DNA of 64,000 nucleotides from Liolophura sinensis (Eukaryota > Mollusca > Polyplacophora > Chitonida > Chitonidae): positions 23,209,295 to 23,273,294 of the forward strand of contig NC_088298.1 in the NCBI RefSeq assembly GCF_032854445.1, in the 5' to 3' direction. The first letter of the stretch is position 1. Each line of letters starts with the position of its first letter. A model generated the notes under the pieces. It was not told the DNA's origin. It searched no databases and saw nothing but the letters and a program-made list of their open reading frames with translations. A program made the translations under genes and the position numbers. Below, one piece after another: positions 1 through 11,031 of this stretch.

Positions 1-353
1 CCTTTTGCATGTTAGTGACGAACTTTCCCACACGCGACATATCACTTTGCCTGGAAACAATTAATCATCAAACGAACGTTAGACTGCGCAAACGACCAAG
101 GTCCCACAAGTTGTGAGAGTGGGTGGAATCAAATATTTTGAGCCCATACCTCGTGTGTACAAACAAATGAAACGCGCCCACCTTGAATCGTTGGACCATG
201 GCCTGCTCCTTTTTGCGCTCTCGTTTTAAGACGTCTAAAAGACATGAGATTGTGTTTGTAAGTTGGACACTTTGTCCACTTTTTCCAAGAATCTTTTATG
301 ATTGGTCAAAACAAGTTGTCTTGAATGACAGGTTTGCATCAATCAGTACTTAC

Positions 354-598
354 GAAGACACGACGTCCTTGGTGAAGACGAATGACGTAATCCTGGATCT
401 TGACGTCAACCAATCGTGTGTAGGCGACCTTCTTGTTGAAGCCACGGTGCTCGTTCTTAACCTCGACGTTGAAGTAACATTTGTTCGTCTTGTCGAGAAG
501 TTTAGCCAGGGTGTATTTACAGATGCCCATGAAGTGGATGGTGGCGCCATCAAACGTTTTGTAATGAGGGTCGCCTGATCCCGAGCACACACAATAAT
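354..598 (-). CDS. Exon 4 of secreted VWD-domain gene
   Basis: The exon encodes about 81 residues opening with CVCSGSGDPHYKTFDG, the typical start of a von Willebrand factor type D domain (GDPHY..FDG), followed by an IHFMGICKYTLAKLL-like strand pattern. VWD domains are extracellular calcium-binding modules of matrix, mucin and shell-matrix proteins. On the minus strand the acceptor is CAG just above 598 and the donor is GTAAGT just below 354. The start phase (2 nt of a split codon) matches the end of the exon at 960-1025. No stop interrupts it. The rest of the VWD domain must lie beyond the left edge of the window. The domain call is firm; the protein's exact role (for example shell matrix) is inference. 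Confidence 0.85.
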
Positions 599-959
599 CT
601 GAAATCAGGCAGAGAAACCAAAACTCAGTAGATTCAGTGGTAAACAAACAATTTTGGTGGAAACAGCAAAACAGAAAACACAAAGGTAAAATAAATAAAT
701 AAATAAATAACCAACGAAGGAAAAATGAATATATTCAGGAATAAACAGTAATATCCAAAAGAAAAAAAAACAAAGAGTACAATTTTGATTTAGAGTTTTG
801 AATACAAGGAAAACTTTCAGTAAACCCAAAGGATACACTCAGAATTGTATATAAAATAATGAAAATCAATATTTTTTTTTGAGTGGGGGCATTTTTTAAT
901 TTAAAGTACAAGAGCAGTAGCTCTGTCACTATACAGTTCGTTGGCATAGGTGTACTTAC

Positions 960-1025
960 TAGAAGATGGGTTGCTGTTATGGTGGTTGTTCTTACAGACT
1001 ACTGTTCTGAAGAACCAGAATCCTG
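960..1025 (-). CDS. Exon 3 of secreted VWD-domain gene
   Basis: This is a 66-nt exon bounded on the minus strand by ACAG and GTAAGTA. Read in the phase set by the VWD exon it encodes a linker with one cysteine and an NNHHNSN tract, open throughout. Both of its introns are phase 1, so it is a symmetric exon. It has no recognisable domain of its own. An alternative acceptor three bases further in (CAGCAG) is possible. The evidence is splice signals plus phase agreement with both neighbours. Confidence 0.65.
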
Positions 1026-1299
1026 CTGTATTAAAAGCAAAACAAACTTATTATTACATACTTAATATTATTAAGTTTATTTATTTCTCAAGAATATTTC
1101 AAAGGTAAAACTACCCGGATCATCAGATATTTGACAAACCTGTGACTCAGGGCCGTAAGTAGATTCGACCCTGTGACCGCACTAGTTAAGGGCTGGTAAA
1201 GTTAAGTCAAATCCCACTGCTTTATATTGATACACTACATCAAGCAAGTTGAACAAGGTGGGTTGGTGGGTGGGTGGTGGTGGGGTTGTTGAGTTTTTT

Positions 1300-1640
1300 T
1301 TTTCGTTGAAGGTAAAAACAGCCCTTCTGTATCATGTCACCGGTGAAAAATGTTAGGCAACCTTTGTTGACAACAATTTACCTATCACTTACTCCAGAGG
1401 CACAAATAACAGCTTCTTCCTTTAGAAACTTCTCAACTTAACAGATGTTTTGTCTACTCGAAATAACCCTTTAAGCTTTTTTTGTTATAGTAAATGTGAT
1501 CCCACAATAGTAGCGGAATCACAACTGTAGCCTAACGTTTTTGACAGGTAACGTCACACAGTAGGACTTTTAAACTTCAGTTACACAAAGAGTTCGAACT
1601 CGAACCTCCCCTATTGTGTGTACTACTGTGTTAGCAAGGT
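1300..1640 (-). repeat. Interspersed repeat, copy 1 (pair with 7660-8010)
   Basis: About 340 bp is recognisably similar to 7660-8010 over most of its length: a GAAGGTAAA start, a GTTGACAA core, AAATGTG with a run before it, and TTCGAACTCGAA near the end. The last motif reversed resembles a tRNA B box, suggesting a tRNA-derived SINE in reverse orientation. The stretch 1090-1300 next to it holds only a G/T-rich run (GGTGGGTGG) and no gene. Confidence 0.6.
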
Positions 1641-1761
1641 AATAAAAAACACCCACATGCAACAAAATGTTATCTTTTGATGACAGCAATTATATCACGA
1701 CGACATATTGGAGGTAGAGAGATTTTAATGTGTGAGGAAAAATCATCGTAACTTGACTTAC

Positions 1762-1815
1762 ATGTTCTACAGTTTGGTGGTAGTTTTCGTGGGCCAAAGT
1801 TGAAAAACGAGGCAC
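1762..1815 (-). CDS. Exon 2 of secreted VWD-domain gene
   Basis: This 54-nt minus-strand exon lies between TTTCAG and GTAAGTC. Its two leading bases complete a Gly codon begun by the signal-peptide exon at 7236-7287, and its last base begins a Ser codon completed by exon 3. It encodes a short segment with FFNFGPRK and one Cys, which would be the mature N-terminus just after signal-peptide cleavage. The perfect phase match on both sides is the main support; there is no domain match. Confidence 0.65.
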
Positions 1816-2294
1816 CTGAAAGAACGGAAAACCAAAGACTTAAAATCAAAAAAATAGTTTTGTATTAACATGCAGGTTGGGTTTGATAAAACCCAGCTGT
1901 AAATTATCTCCTATAATGAATAGACTGGGATCATATCATAAAACACAGAACAACAAAGCTTTATTAATTATTCTGTGTAAAATATTTTGGAATTCACAGT
2001 AGTGAATTATGTAGTTTCTAACAATATTTAGGGTGAATTAAAATACTGTGTTCAGAGTTTGAAGAAATAAATTCTGGATGAAATTTTATACTGTATTCAC
2101 ACATTTATATATCACGGCAAAACTGTCGGATAGGCTAAAATGCAGAATTTACAAATTTAGATCACAGAAAAAATTTCCGATCATTTATTCGACATAAGCA
2201 TGCTTGGGTGAGGACGTGCTTTTTGTGGCGCTCCGGCAGTGTCCAGCAGCGCACAGCAATGTTCAGTGAACAGAAGTAATCCTAGCCATTCTTA

Positions 2295-3130
2295 TTGGGA
2301 CCGGCTTTATGCCATCAAAGCCTCAGAAATCGGACAACTTTGATAAAAGTCTTAGATCTTCCCACGAAAAGCCAGTTTAAGGGTCTAAATTATAGTGATC
2401 TTGGCGACGAGGGAGAAGTGATAGTTGAGACTGAAGAGATCGTTGAACAACCCGCTGAAGACAAAAAGTTCCGTGATTTTATGATAAATTCGGTGAGTGA
2501 CATTCAACGAACTCTATACAAGGTACATGCAACTCAGCAAAGTTCACTCGAGCGCCCCTCTCAAATTAAAAGAACTCATTTCTTTCTACACCATACTGAC
2601 TATATCGTTCAAATCATGGACAAAGTGCAGAAGATTCACGCTGAGGAAATTAAAAAACTTAAATCCAATATGCAAGCACTTTCTGTGGTAAACCTTGACC
2701 TTCAAGAAAAAAATCCTTGACCAGGAATGGTATGGTCGGGGATATAATTTACGTTCCGGATGAATTAATGAAAAATCTGATGAAAATGCTTTCCAGACTG
2801 TAAAGTCTGTTATTGAAGACAAGATGGAACTGATGGACATCAATATTGAAAACGCACACCGTGTGGGAGAACAAAGAGAGGATCAAAATCGCCATATTTT
2901 GGCTAAATTCTTGTACCGTCCCCAGCAAAGAGAAGTTTTATCTAAGGCCAAGGAACTTCTGAATGATTCATCTTTATTTGTAACTGAAGATCTGATCCCT
3001 GAATACATGTGCTGAAAAAAACAATGCTAGGGATCTGATGAACAGATACTACATAGAAGGGAAAAAGGTGCATTTTTTGTGCTTATTTGTTGACAATAAG
3101 GAAGTGTCTACGCTCGAAACCTTGCGATTC
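2295..3130 (+). pseudogene. LINE ORF1p remnant
   Basis: The frame opened at 2295 gives 141 residues with acidic and coiled-coil character (VETEEIVEQ, then heptad-like KVQKIHAEEIKKLKSNMQ). After stops near 2720 the 2824-3015 frame has the signature IENAHRVGEQRED...ILAKFLYRPQQREVL, the pattern of L1-type ORF1 RNA-binding proteins (AHR-G, then KF and a basic R-VL helix). ORF1p binds LINE RNA in the retrotransposition particle. At least two stops or frameshifts separate the pieces, so this is dead. Confidence 0.7.
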
Positions 3131-3288
3131 GCTCGCTGAGTATCCAAACATATGCCCCCTCCTTTCGTTTCCCAGTTGGTAACTCTAGACTATGCGCAGC
3201 TGTATGTTAATCAGCATACATTGGATAATGCGCAGTTGCATCTTACATGTACATACCATGTTCTCATTTTGACACTTGCCTTGAACGG

Positions 3289-3290
<2 letters not shown>

Positions 3291-3368
<78 letters not shown>

Positions 3369-3379
3369 TGTGTGTGTGT
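3291..3379. repeat. (TA)n(TG)n microsatellite
   Basis: A short TA run is followed by about 40 TG dinucleotides with two interruptions. Poly-Cys-Val and Thr-His frames across it are artefacts of the repeat. Confidence 0.95.
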
Positions 3380-4432
3380 CTAATAGAGGTATATAGATGC
3401 AGAACCACCCTAATGTAAACAAGTCTATGTGTACCCATGAACGCCTGTGGCATTACCTGGTGGTATTGGGTAGCTGTCGGTAGCTCCCTCAATATAGCAC
3501 ACCATACTTTCCTAAAACTAGTCAGCATGCACATTGGTTTCATGCACCTTTCACAAGTTCTTACTGAAAGACTCTGTACAGTGAAAACCGGTCTGACCCT
3601 TCATGAGCCGTGCCATGACACTGCTCGTGACCCCCGTGTCGTAGCCACAGTGAGTGCACGCTTTTCAACCCACGCCATCGTATCACTATATCCAGCCACA
3701 TCGCACTGACTATGTACCTTTGACTCTTTGTTGACACCTCTTGTTAATTACATCCACTTCCCTTGTCGTGTGATTTGTAGAAAATCCTACACAACCGTAT
3801 GGTTAATTTTAGCTTTTTGTGTAAATATTGTGGCTCTTTTATAATCGGCTTTTCACTTTCTTTGTATTCATTAAGTATTTTTTTTAAATATATTACTTCT
3901 CTATGTGTACCTTACACCTATAATTAACACTCATCCCAGTTTTTTCATGTGGAAAAATTGTACAGAATCATTTCCATATTACTCAACTAAATATGGATAA
4001 TGACACGGACTCTTTTATGCCTGTTCCACCTCACAATTCATTCTCCCACCTGCCATTCCATGATGTTCCCTCCATAACACCTACTTCATCATCAACTGCC
4101 TCGTCCACCGTCCCAACATATAATCTTGATATTATTGACCTGATGTGCTTCAATCCAATTAAACTGAATGATAACGATGCATCTAAAACACATATTGATG
4201 ACAACGAACATGAAATTGCGTATTGGGGTAATTTAGACTCTCACATGTCCAACTACTATAGCCCTAAAAGTTTACTCAACACCTCGAAACCCTCGATTAT
4301 GATAGCCAAAATCAGTTTTCAACTTTTCATTTACATTCCCGTTTACTACATCCTTTATCCATACTCTCAATCTTAACTTCTTAATCCTTGTCGGAAAGGT
4401 GAATCAGTCCGTTAACCGAATGCTTATATTCT

Positions 4433-5090
4433 ATGCCAGGCTACACTTTATATTTTGCCTCTCGAGATATACGGAAAGGTGGAGTTGTTGCACTCTGTGT
4501 TAATAGCTCTTTTGAGTCTTGCAAGATACGCGATGATCTCTCTTTTCTCGATGAAGATTTTTTTTTTTTTTTTTTTTTGATTGGTGTTTTACGCCGTACT
4601 CAAGAATATTTCACTTATACGACGGCGGCCAGCATTATGGTGGGTGGAAACCGGGCAGAGCCCGGGGGAAACCCACGACCATCCGCAGGTTGCTGGCAGA
4701 CCTTCTCACGTACGGCCGATGAAGATTGTGGATATGAGTCTTTATTTGTGGAGATCGCTGCTTATTCAAATGTCTATGTTGTTGGAATTATTTATCGCCA
4801 TTCAGGCAAAAACGTGTGTCTTTTTAATGAAAAACTAAGCACAGCCCTTCGTAATATACCGGCAAAAAAAAATGTATTATCTTAGGTGACTTCAACGTAG
4901 ACTTATTCAAGTGTGATAGCCATTTACCATCAAAAGATTTTTTTGAACTAATGAAGTGTCATTACCCTTTTCCTTCCATTACAAAACCTACTCGAGTATG
5001 TTCTCGCTCTGCTACCTTTATAGATAACATCTTCACAACCTTGCATGCTCAACGCCATTTCTCCGGTATATTTTAACAGATATATCAGTC
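4433..5090 (+). pseudogene. LINE endonuclease remnant split by a SINE
   Basis: This is the EEP (apurinic endonuclease-like) domain of the LINE's ORF2. Visible blocks are RKGGVVALCVNSSFE, KIRDDLSF, the ESLFVEI strand, VGIIYRHSG, LGDFNVDLFKCDS (the catalytic GDFN motif, read in a second frame near 4885) and SATFIDNIF. A SINE inserted at 4560-4720 splits the domain and a frameshift follows at about 4870. It normally nicks target DNA for target-primed reverse transcription. It cannot be functional here. Confidence 0.75.
4560..4720 (-). mobile_element. SINE-A copy nested in LINE endonuclease
   Basis: This is the 3' half of the common SINE of this window, inverted, with a 17-20 nt poly-T (its A tail) at the left. 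Direct repeats CGATGAAGATT flank it (at 4551 and about 4720), the target-site duplication. The SINE therefore jumped into an already resident LINE. It is truncated at the 5' end. Confidence 0.85.
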
Positions 5091-5210
5091 CATTTCCCTA
5101 TATTCAATATCTTCACGACTAATGCTTCACGAAAGAACCAGATCCTATTCTTTCAATCTCCATGTACCTTTTCTAACTTCAAATCTATCCACACATTTCA
5201 TCAGATCATC

Positions 5211-5310
5211 AGCCCCAATGAAGTGGAATAGGCTTCCTCCAAACCTCAAAGTAATCAATGTAACGTCTTTATTCAAATCCAGGTAAAAGATTTTTTTCAT
5301 TAACAATATT
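5211..5310 (+). pseudogene. C-terminal end of LINE ORF2
   Basis: The frame reads MKWNRLPPNLKVINVTSLFKS followed by a stop and KIFFINN. The W-N-LP...FK pattern is the usual extreme C-terminus of LINE reverse-transcriptase proteins. It lies only about 100 bp after the endonuclease remnant, showing a deletion of the whole reverse-transcriptase core. Confidence 0.6.
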
Positions 5311-6071
5311 TGATCCACATTAGTCATACAATCTACGAGACAGAAGGTGACACACAAAATATTATTCACACTATTGTATAGTTAACTTAGGTTTTTGTAG
5401 TGTTACATTTCTATGTGAAGTTTTTTCCAAGTAAATTTGCTTTTTGTTAATACAATTGTTCAATAATTATCACTCCTCACCAAGCATGTATTATTATTAT
5501 TATTATTTGATAATGAGTCACAGAGAGAACAAGTCCCTCGGACTTTATTCCCGCCATTTAGGAGATATGTAATTATACGCATATTTACGTATGGTGAATA
5601 AACATTCTACTCAATTCAATTCAATTCAATAATGCAGTGTTCATAAATATATCATTTATCACAGCAATATTTTCTTATCAGTTATGATGTAGTATTCACG
5701 AAGTTAGATATCGTTGAAAAAACTTTCGGATCAGTTATATTGCAGTATTCACCAATTTAGATATCGTACCAAAAAATCGAATTAGCTATAATACAGTATT
5801 CGCAAATTTTGAATATTACAAACAAAATCCCGGTTGTATAATTTGCCTTTACAAATTTAGACATCAGTGGGAAAGCTTTTATTGCAGTGTATCGAAAAAT
5901 CAAGGAAAAATTTTCGTAAAATTTGGTTCAAGATCGAAAAGATTTTAAAGGCAAGGAAAACATTAAAATAAAGTATATATGTCACATGAAAATCCATGAA
6001 AATTATTATCATTTTTTATATTCTCCAAAAGAGTAAAATGGTTTTAAACAATCAGATTCTATGGTTGTCTC

Positions 6072-6332
6072 TGGGGGCCTTCGTGGCTCACTTGGTTAGC
6101 GCGCTACGCAGCGTAATGACATAGGAGCCTCTCACCAACCCGGTCGCTGTGAGTTTAAGTCCAGCTCATGCTCCGGCTGTACGCGGGAAGGTCTTCCAGC
6201 AACCCGCGGATGATCGTGTGTTTCACCCGGACTCTGCCCGGTTTCCTCCCACCATAATGCTGGCCGCCGTCGTATAAGTGAAATATTCTTGAGTATGGCG
6301 TAAAGCACCAATCAAACAAATAAATAAATCTG
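6072..6332 (+). mobile_element. Full-length tRNA-derived SINE (SINE-A)
   Basis: A tRNA-like head with A-box-like TGGCTCACTTGGTTAGCGCG and B-box-like GTGAGTTTAAGTCC is followed by a conserved body and the tail AATAAATAAATAAATC. Near-identical 12-bp direct repeats (CTATGGTTGTCT / CTGTGGTTGTCT) flank it as a target-site duplication. This is the reference copy for the other SINE-A entries. The 3' part (TTCTTGAGTATGGCGTAAA) is shared by the second SINE family. Confidence 0.9.
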
Positions 6333-6462
6333 TGGTTGTCTGTTGAACTTCAGAAGGTATCAGTGACCTCACATCGATACGTTTTGCTTGAAATAGTTAA
6401 TATTGTGGTCCATTCGGATAATGCATCCATGGATCTATATGTATATGTATTTAGAATTATGA

Positions 6463-6850
6463 AATTTAGCAGTTTGTGTGTGTTAAGTGGCAAAAAGGTT
6501 ATGTGACGTCGCTAGTCCCAATATGGTCATTACGAAATACAGCAGTTTGTGTGTGTTAAGTGGCAAAAAGGTTATGTGACGTCGCTAGTCCCAATATGGT
6601 CATTACGAAATACAGCAGTTTGTGTGTGTTAAGTGGCAAAAAGGTTATGTGACGTCCCTAGTCCCAATATGGTCATTACGAAATACAGCAGTTTGTGTGT
6701 GTTAAGTGGCAAAAAGGTTATGTGACGTCGCTAGTCCCAATATGGTCATTACGAAATACAGCAGTTTGTGTGTGTTAAGTGGCAAAAAGGTTATGTGACG
6801 TCGCTAGTCCCAATATAGTCATTACGAAATACAGCAGTTTGTGTGTGTTA
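6463..6850. repeat. 73-bp tandem repeat, about five copies
   Basis: The unit begins AGCAGTTTGTGTGTGTTAAG and recurs at 6471, 6544, 6617, 6690, 6763 and 6836 (last copy partial), with only one or two substitutions between copies. Each unit carries TGACGTCG (one copy TGACGTCC), one base from a cAMP-response element. The array is in intron 1 of the VWD gene, 0.4-0.8 kb downstream of its promoter. Confidence 0.95.
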
Positions 6851-7235
6851 AGCAAAGTTTGAAGTACATTTGAAAAAACAATTAAAAACATTCATCTATT
6901 TTTGTGTACAGTTTTTAATGGTCTATCATCACACATATATTTCACGTTCGTGTTTTCTTTGCTTTTAAATATAAATGTTGTTCTTACAAAAGTTTGTCTG
7001 TGTTACAATGAAACAAACAAAGACAATGAGCATATCCGGATTCGACTTGGTAGTAAAGAGTCATAAACATTAAAATATTATAATAACATTCAATAACTGT
7101 TTTCATATTTTGGTCAAATAATAAAGTATCGTGTTCTTTTCGTATATAAATTAGGGAAAAAACGAGGACTTGGTGGAATTTGTATAAAACTTGAATTTAA
7201 AAAAATAGACAGAGAAATGAATTCGAAAAACTTAC

Positions 7236-7287
7236 CACTGAATTCGACCAGACTTAGCAAGCCCAAGAGGGCGATTGAGATCTTCAT
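7236..7287 (-). CDS. Exon 1 (signal peptide) of secreted VWD-domain gene
   Basis: The frame starts at the ATG at 7287 and encodes MKISIALLGLLSLVEFS then a split Gly codon: a short basic n-region, a Leu/Ile-rich core and a small residue at the end, a classic secretory signal. The donor is GTAAGT directly after. The phase-1 boundary fits exon 2 at 1815 across a 5.4-kb intron. An in-frame Met further up (7311) is less likely because the TATA box lies only 36-43 bp above the chosen start. The product would be secreted. Confidence 0.75.
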
Positions 7288-7322
7288 GATGGCGAATGAC
7301 AAATTAGACAAATTCGAAGCGA

Positions 7323-7330
7323 CTTATATA
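7323..7330 (-). promoter_or_regulatory. TATA box of the VWD gene
   Basis: On the minus strand the sequence is TATATAAG, about 36 bp upstream of the ATG. An initiator-like TCATTC lies about 25 bp downstream of it, giving a 5' UTR of only about 15 nt. This marks a strong focused promoter, usual for abundant tissue-specific secreted proteins. Confidence 0.6.
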
Positions 7331-7659
7331 CTTTTGATGGCAGAGAACTGGCAACAGCTTTGATGCTGTAATGTTCGGTTTCGCTGACGGTAGCGATAAT
7401 GATCACCTGAAATCAGTGATATCATTTCGCGCCTTTTTTATGCGGGTGTGGATAATGTAACAGCTAAACACAAATGTCATTCATTGTTAACCAAATGTGC
7501 CACCAAATCCAAGCTGAGGTGTCAATATCCCAGTGTGGCGCTATGTCCTCCACGTGTTCTATGTTTATTCTTACAAAATATAAATTCTTGAGTTTGACAT
7601 AATTTAATTAAAAGATATGGCCTTTGAAAACGGCAATAGGGGATCTTCGCTCTCGAGCT

Positions 7660-8010
7660 CTTTTATTGCTGAAGGTAAAGAGAGTTCTGCTCTGTCATGT
7701 GACTATCATGTGACTTGTTAGGCAGCTTTTGTTGACAATTCTTTACTGATAACCTGTGTCGCCGTGTTCTGCAGGCACTAATGACACTTTCCTTTCCATC
7801 AGGAAACTTCATCTCCTCAGTATTCTCCTTAGTTCCTCTACAACAGATAACGTTCTGGGAAAGGTTTTTATAATAATTTCATAATAAATGTGGTCAAAAA
7901 CAGTTACATTTCTGACAAGTCACATGGTACACTACGACACTTTTTTACCTCAGCGACGAAATAATTCGAACTCGAAACTTGCCTATTAGGTTATCTCTGT
8001 GAAGTACAAT
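7660..8010 (-). repeat. Interspersed repeat, copy 2 (pair with 1300-1640)
   Basis: Same family and orientation as 1300-1640, sharing GTTAGGCA-CTTTTGTTGACAA, AAATGTGGTC-like and TTCGAACTCGAAAC. The flanking stretch 7331-7660 has no gene. Confidence 0.6.
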
Positions 8011-9344
8011 ATTGCACGCCATGCGGGAAGCCTAGTGGTCTCAGATGGACGTAGCGGTGAGCAAAGGTGTGATCAATGCCCTAGATGAAAAATGTCTAAC
8101 GGAAGTCGAAATTGAATCAGCATCTTGTGTTGGAAGTCGCGTACCTTAACACTAAACTTTGTGATGCTCCTTGGAGTGTTTATTGCGCATGTGAAGGAAA
8201 ATGTGTTTTGGGTTTATTTATTAGTGTGAACACTCTAGTCTAGAATCTTCCACTTACATCACGTGCGGCTTGTTTGTGAGTGGAGAATGTGAGAGTGGCC
8301 AGTGTAAATAAATTGTCTGCTCAAACCAAAAAAAGTTCTGACTGAAAGCCACAGTCTAAACAGAGAGTGCTGGATTCGAACACGCGATCTCATTGTTCAA
8401 AACAGCGAGGATCTTTCATGCAAATGTTCACTTAAAGTCTTTGTCTTTTCATCATTTGTTTATTTATTTACTTGATTTTTGTTTTATGCCGTACTCAAGA
8501 TTACATCCTTACACCCTGTCAGTTAGTATTATGAGTGACCGGGGTCCCCGGGGTAAGTCTTCGTCACTGAACTCGTATGTCTTACTGACATCAGTGACAT
8601 GTGAGGCTTTAAGGATTTAATTTTGATTTTTTTCAGTCCTGTGCGGGCCTGATTTACACCACAACTATTCAACAGTAAAGGAAAAAAATTCTGACAGTGA
8701 TATACTACCTTTGCTTTGGTTTCCTGCTTGATCAAAAACACATTTTTTACACCCATTTAAAGTATTCAACACCTGATGCCTTGGAACAGTAAAATCAGGG
8801 TATCGAAACAAAAAAAATGATTTAACGTCATTTACATTCCTGTATAACCATTTTATCTGTGGCTGCATTAACTCTATGATGCAACAGTACACAAATAATA
8901 ATAATATAATGTACAAATATATACTAGTAACATACGTAAATTTATTATATGAAATAAAGCCTGAACTTTGTAAACTGATTATTTTTCTAAAGTATATGAA
9001 AGTTTTTGTTGTCTAAACCTAATTTAAAAAGTTCAGTCTATTGATCTGCACAATTGGTCATTGTCTGCCACTGAGCAGCTGTCATTATCATTATGCTTTC
9101 CGATCAATGAAAAGGATTATGATCGTGTATTCACCAGTATGTTACGGCAACATTCTTGACATAACTGAAGGCTGCATCATCGATAACTGTTAATAATAGA
9201 ACAAACACGACAACTGGCAGGATGCAGGTAAAAACAATCGATTTTGTGTTATGCAAAACGTAGCTTGTTATTTACAATTCCACGCGCACAAGTCCACGTA
9301 TGTGACTTCGTATAGGACGTTGTACCCATCTTGCCGTCGATATT
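8011..9344. other. Non-coding stretch with SINE debris
   Basis: No protein or RNA gene is evident. 8225-8385 carries a TTCGAACACGCG B-box-like site in reverse, probably a worn SINE head. 8457-8510 matches the SINE-A 3' end (TTTTATGCCGTACTCAAGA) in reverse. The rest is AT-rich and unassigned. Confidence 0.5.
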
Positions 9345-9510
9345 TTACTCCGCACTAAAGGACACTTTACACATACAACAGAGTCAAGCATTATGGTGGG
9401 AGGAAAAAGCCCGGAGCATGTTGCTGGCAGATCTTCCCACGTACGTCCGGAGAGGAAGCCAGCTTGAGCTATAGCGACCGTTTTGGTTCGAGGCTCGTGG
9501 GTCATTTTGC
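9345..9510 (-). mobile_element. SINE-A copy
   Basis: An inverted, diverged SINE-A: CATTATGGTGGGAGGAAA, TTGCTGGCAGATCTTCCCACGTACG and GAGAGGAAGCCAGC are all present in order. The poly-A tail is not preserved. Confidence 0.8.
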
Positions 9511-10505
9511 CCTATTATATTTAGTTTCATATATAGTAGATATAACAAAATACGATAATCTCGTGTATTACGTACGCTTGGATTTAGGTAATATACATAC
9601 AGAAATTGCAAATGGCTAAAGAAGGAAAGGCAAGTTAACTATGATCCGCATCCCTGCAACTGTCCCCCTCAGATAAAAGCAGATAAAACAGAGTAGCGGG
9701 AAATGGCCCAATACTGAACCCAACCAGCCCTGTGTGTCTATCAGCCAGACAAACCGGAACATTGTATGGAATAAGTGGGTGACAGATAGTTTTATATCGT
9801 TTTAACACATACAAATGTTCTAAGAAGTTGTGTTTGCAATATTTTACGGGAGACCGCCAAGATTAATAACGAGAAAAGTATAAATTAATTGCATGTATAC
9901 TAAACATATAAACGGCCCAACCAAAACAATTTCAGTCATTCCAAAAAAGAAAAAAAAATAATAATAAAATGAAGTTGGGATGTATCTCGCACCGCGTGAT
10001 TGTTATGCTATAAAATAGACAGGCACTTATTTTTCACTCCAAGAAAAATAAACTAGCATGATACAGGATTTGGTGGTTGATTTAAATCATTTATCTAAAA
10101 CATTTCACTAAAATCTGTTGACTGCTTCTCTTTGCATGAATCCGTCTTAATTTCGTACTTCTATATATACTTTTTTAGTTCTTTGCTGGCTTGTGTTGAA
10201 CTTTGTTTCAGAAATTCCGATTATTCACGAGAAACATTCATTTTGTTTGGGGGCTGTTATAGAAATGCTTTGACGCGTAGTTTACTACAAATCATCAGCC
10301 TCAATCAACAGACACACACGAGTTTTCCATTGGTGGAGACATCTCGGACCACTCGACATAGCTATCATGGTTTCCGGTATAATTAGCCAATCAGCTGTTG
10401 TTTTATATTCATCTTTTTAGCCATACTTAAAAAAACATGACTAATCAGATACAGTCCTATGTTTCATTCATATACGGTATATTGACTGTCATATAGGTCG
10501 TGATC
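9511..10505. other. Non-coding stretch
   Basis: AT-rich with short poly-A runs. No exon, RNA gene or known repeat is recognised. Confidence 0.4.
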
Positions 10506-10508
10506 CTA

Positions 10509-10780
10509 AAAATGACCGTCTTCGTGTAATCAAGCTAGCGATATCCGACATTATCCACCTTCTTTTACTGGGCCATATTAACTCTTATATATAAATCCTG
10601 AATTTTCCTTCACAAATATGCATAAATATCATAAATATGTCCGTGGTCCATTTAGATTCAGCATTTGTGATTAACACGGGCAGGAGTTCAAAACAAAGTG
10701 GGATGTGGCTGTTGTGGGAAGTGTGCGGTGTATGGAATAAATTTATTTCACACTAGATGCAGAAGTGCAAGCGGAAAAAA
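10509..10780. repeat. Left member of a widely spaced inverted repeat
   Basis: Two blocks, 10509-10562 and 10706-10780, match the reverse complement of 39047-39101 and 38966-39040 in the same relative order. The left copy has about 145 bp extra between the blocks. The second block contains GTGCGGTGTATGGAATAAAT. The pair brackets 10.5-39.1 kb. Confidence 0.75.
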
Positions 10781-11031
10781 GGTGTTTGAGTCGCTTGAGA
10801 GCAAGAGAGCAAGCTTCTCCGGCTATCCGACCTCCGGCTAACGCCAGGCCACGTTCACCCAGAGAGACGCCACGCTGTCAGTATGAAACGATCCGCTTCT
10901 GCTGACCCTCTTCTGCCAGAGCACCCCCACACACACACACACGTGGCTGTGTGTGGAGGTGCGTGATGACAAGATAATTGAGATTCTAAAGTGTCCCATA
11001 GACCCCCACTCTGACCTCCCCTGACGGCGCC

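Larger units (their letters stand above)
2270..5632 (+). mobile_element. Internally deleted non-LTR retrotransposon (LINE)
   Basis: In order this stretch holds an ORF1p-like remnant (2295-3130), a proline/serine-rich ORF2 leader (3993-4376), an apurinic-type endonuclease remnant (4433-5090), the last residues of the reverse-transcriptase ORF (about 5211-5310) and a 3' UTR. It ends in a pentanucleotide tail of CAATT units (5606-5632), as in CR1/L2-like elements with microsatellite tails. The reverse transcriptase itself is missing: sequence jumps from the endonuclease end to the ORF2 C-terminus within about 100 bp near 5120. The element sits antisense in intron 1 of the VWD gene. The clade assignment is tentative. 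Confidence 0.75.

Noticed and set aside
3152-3543. Poly-Cys-Val and Thr-His frames
   Set aside because: Translation of the TG microsatellite.
6072-6150. Genuine tRNA gene at the SINE-A head
   Set aside because: The head lacks paired acceptor and anticodon stems and is followed by the SINE body and tail.
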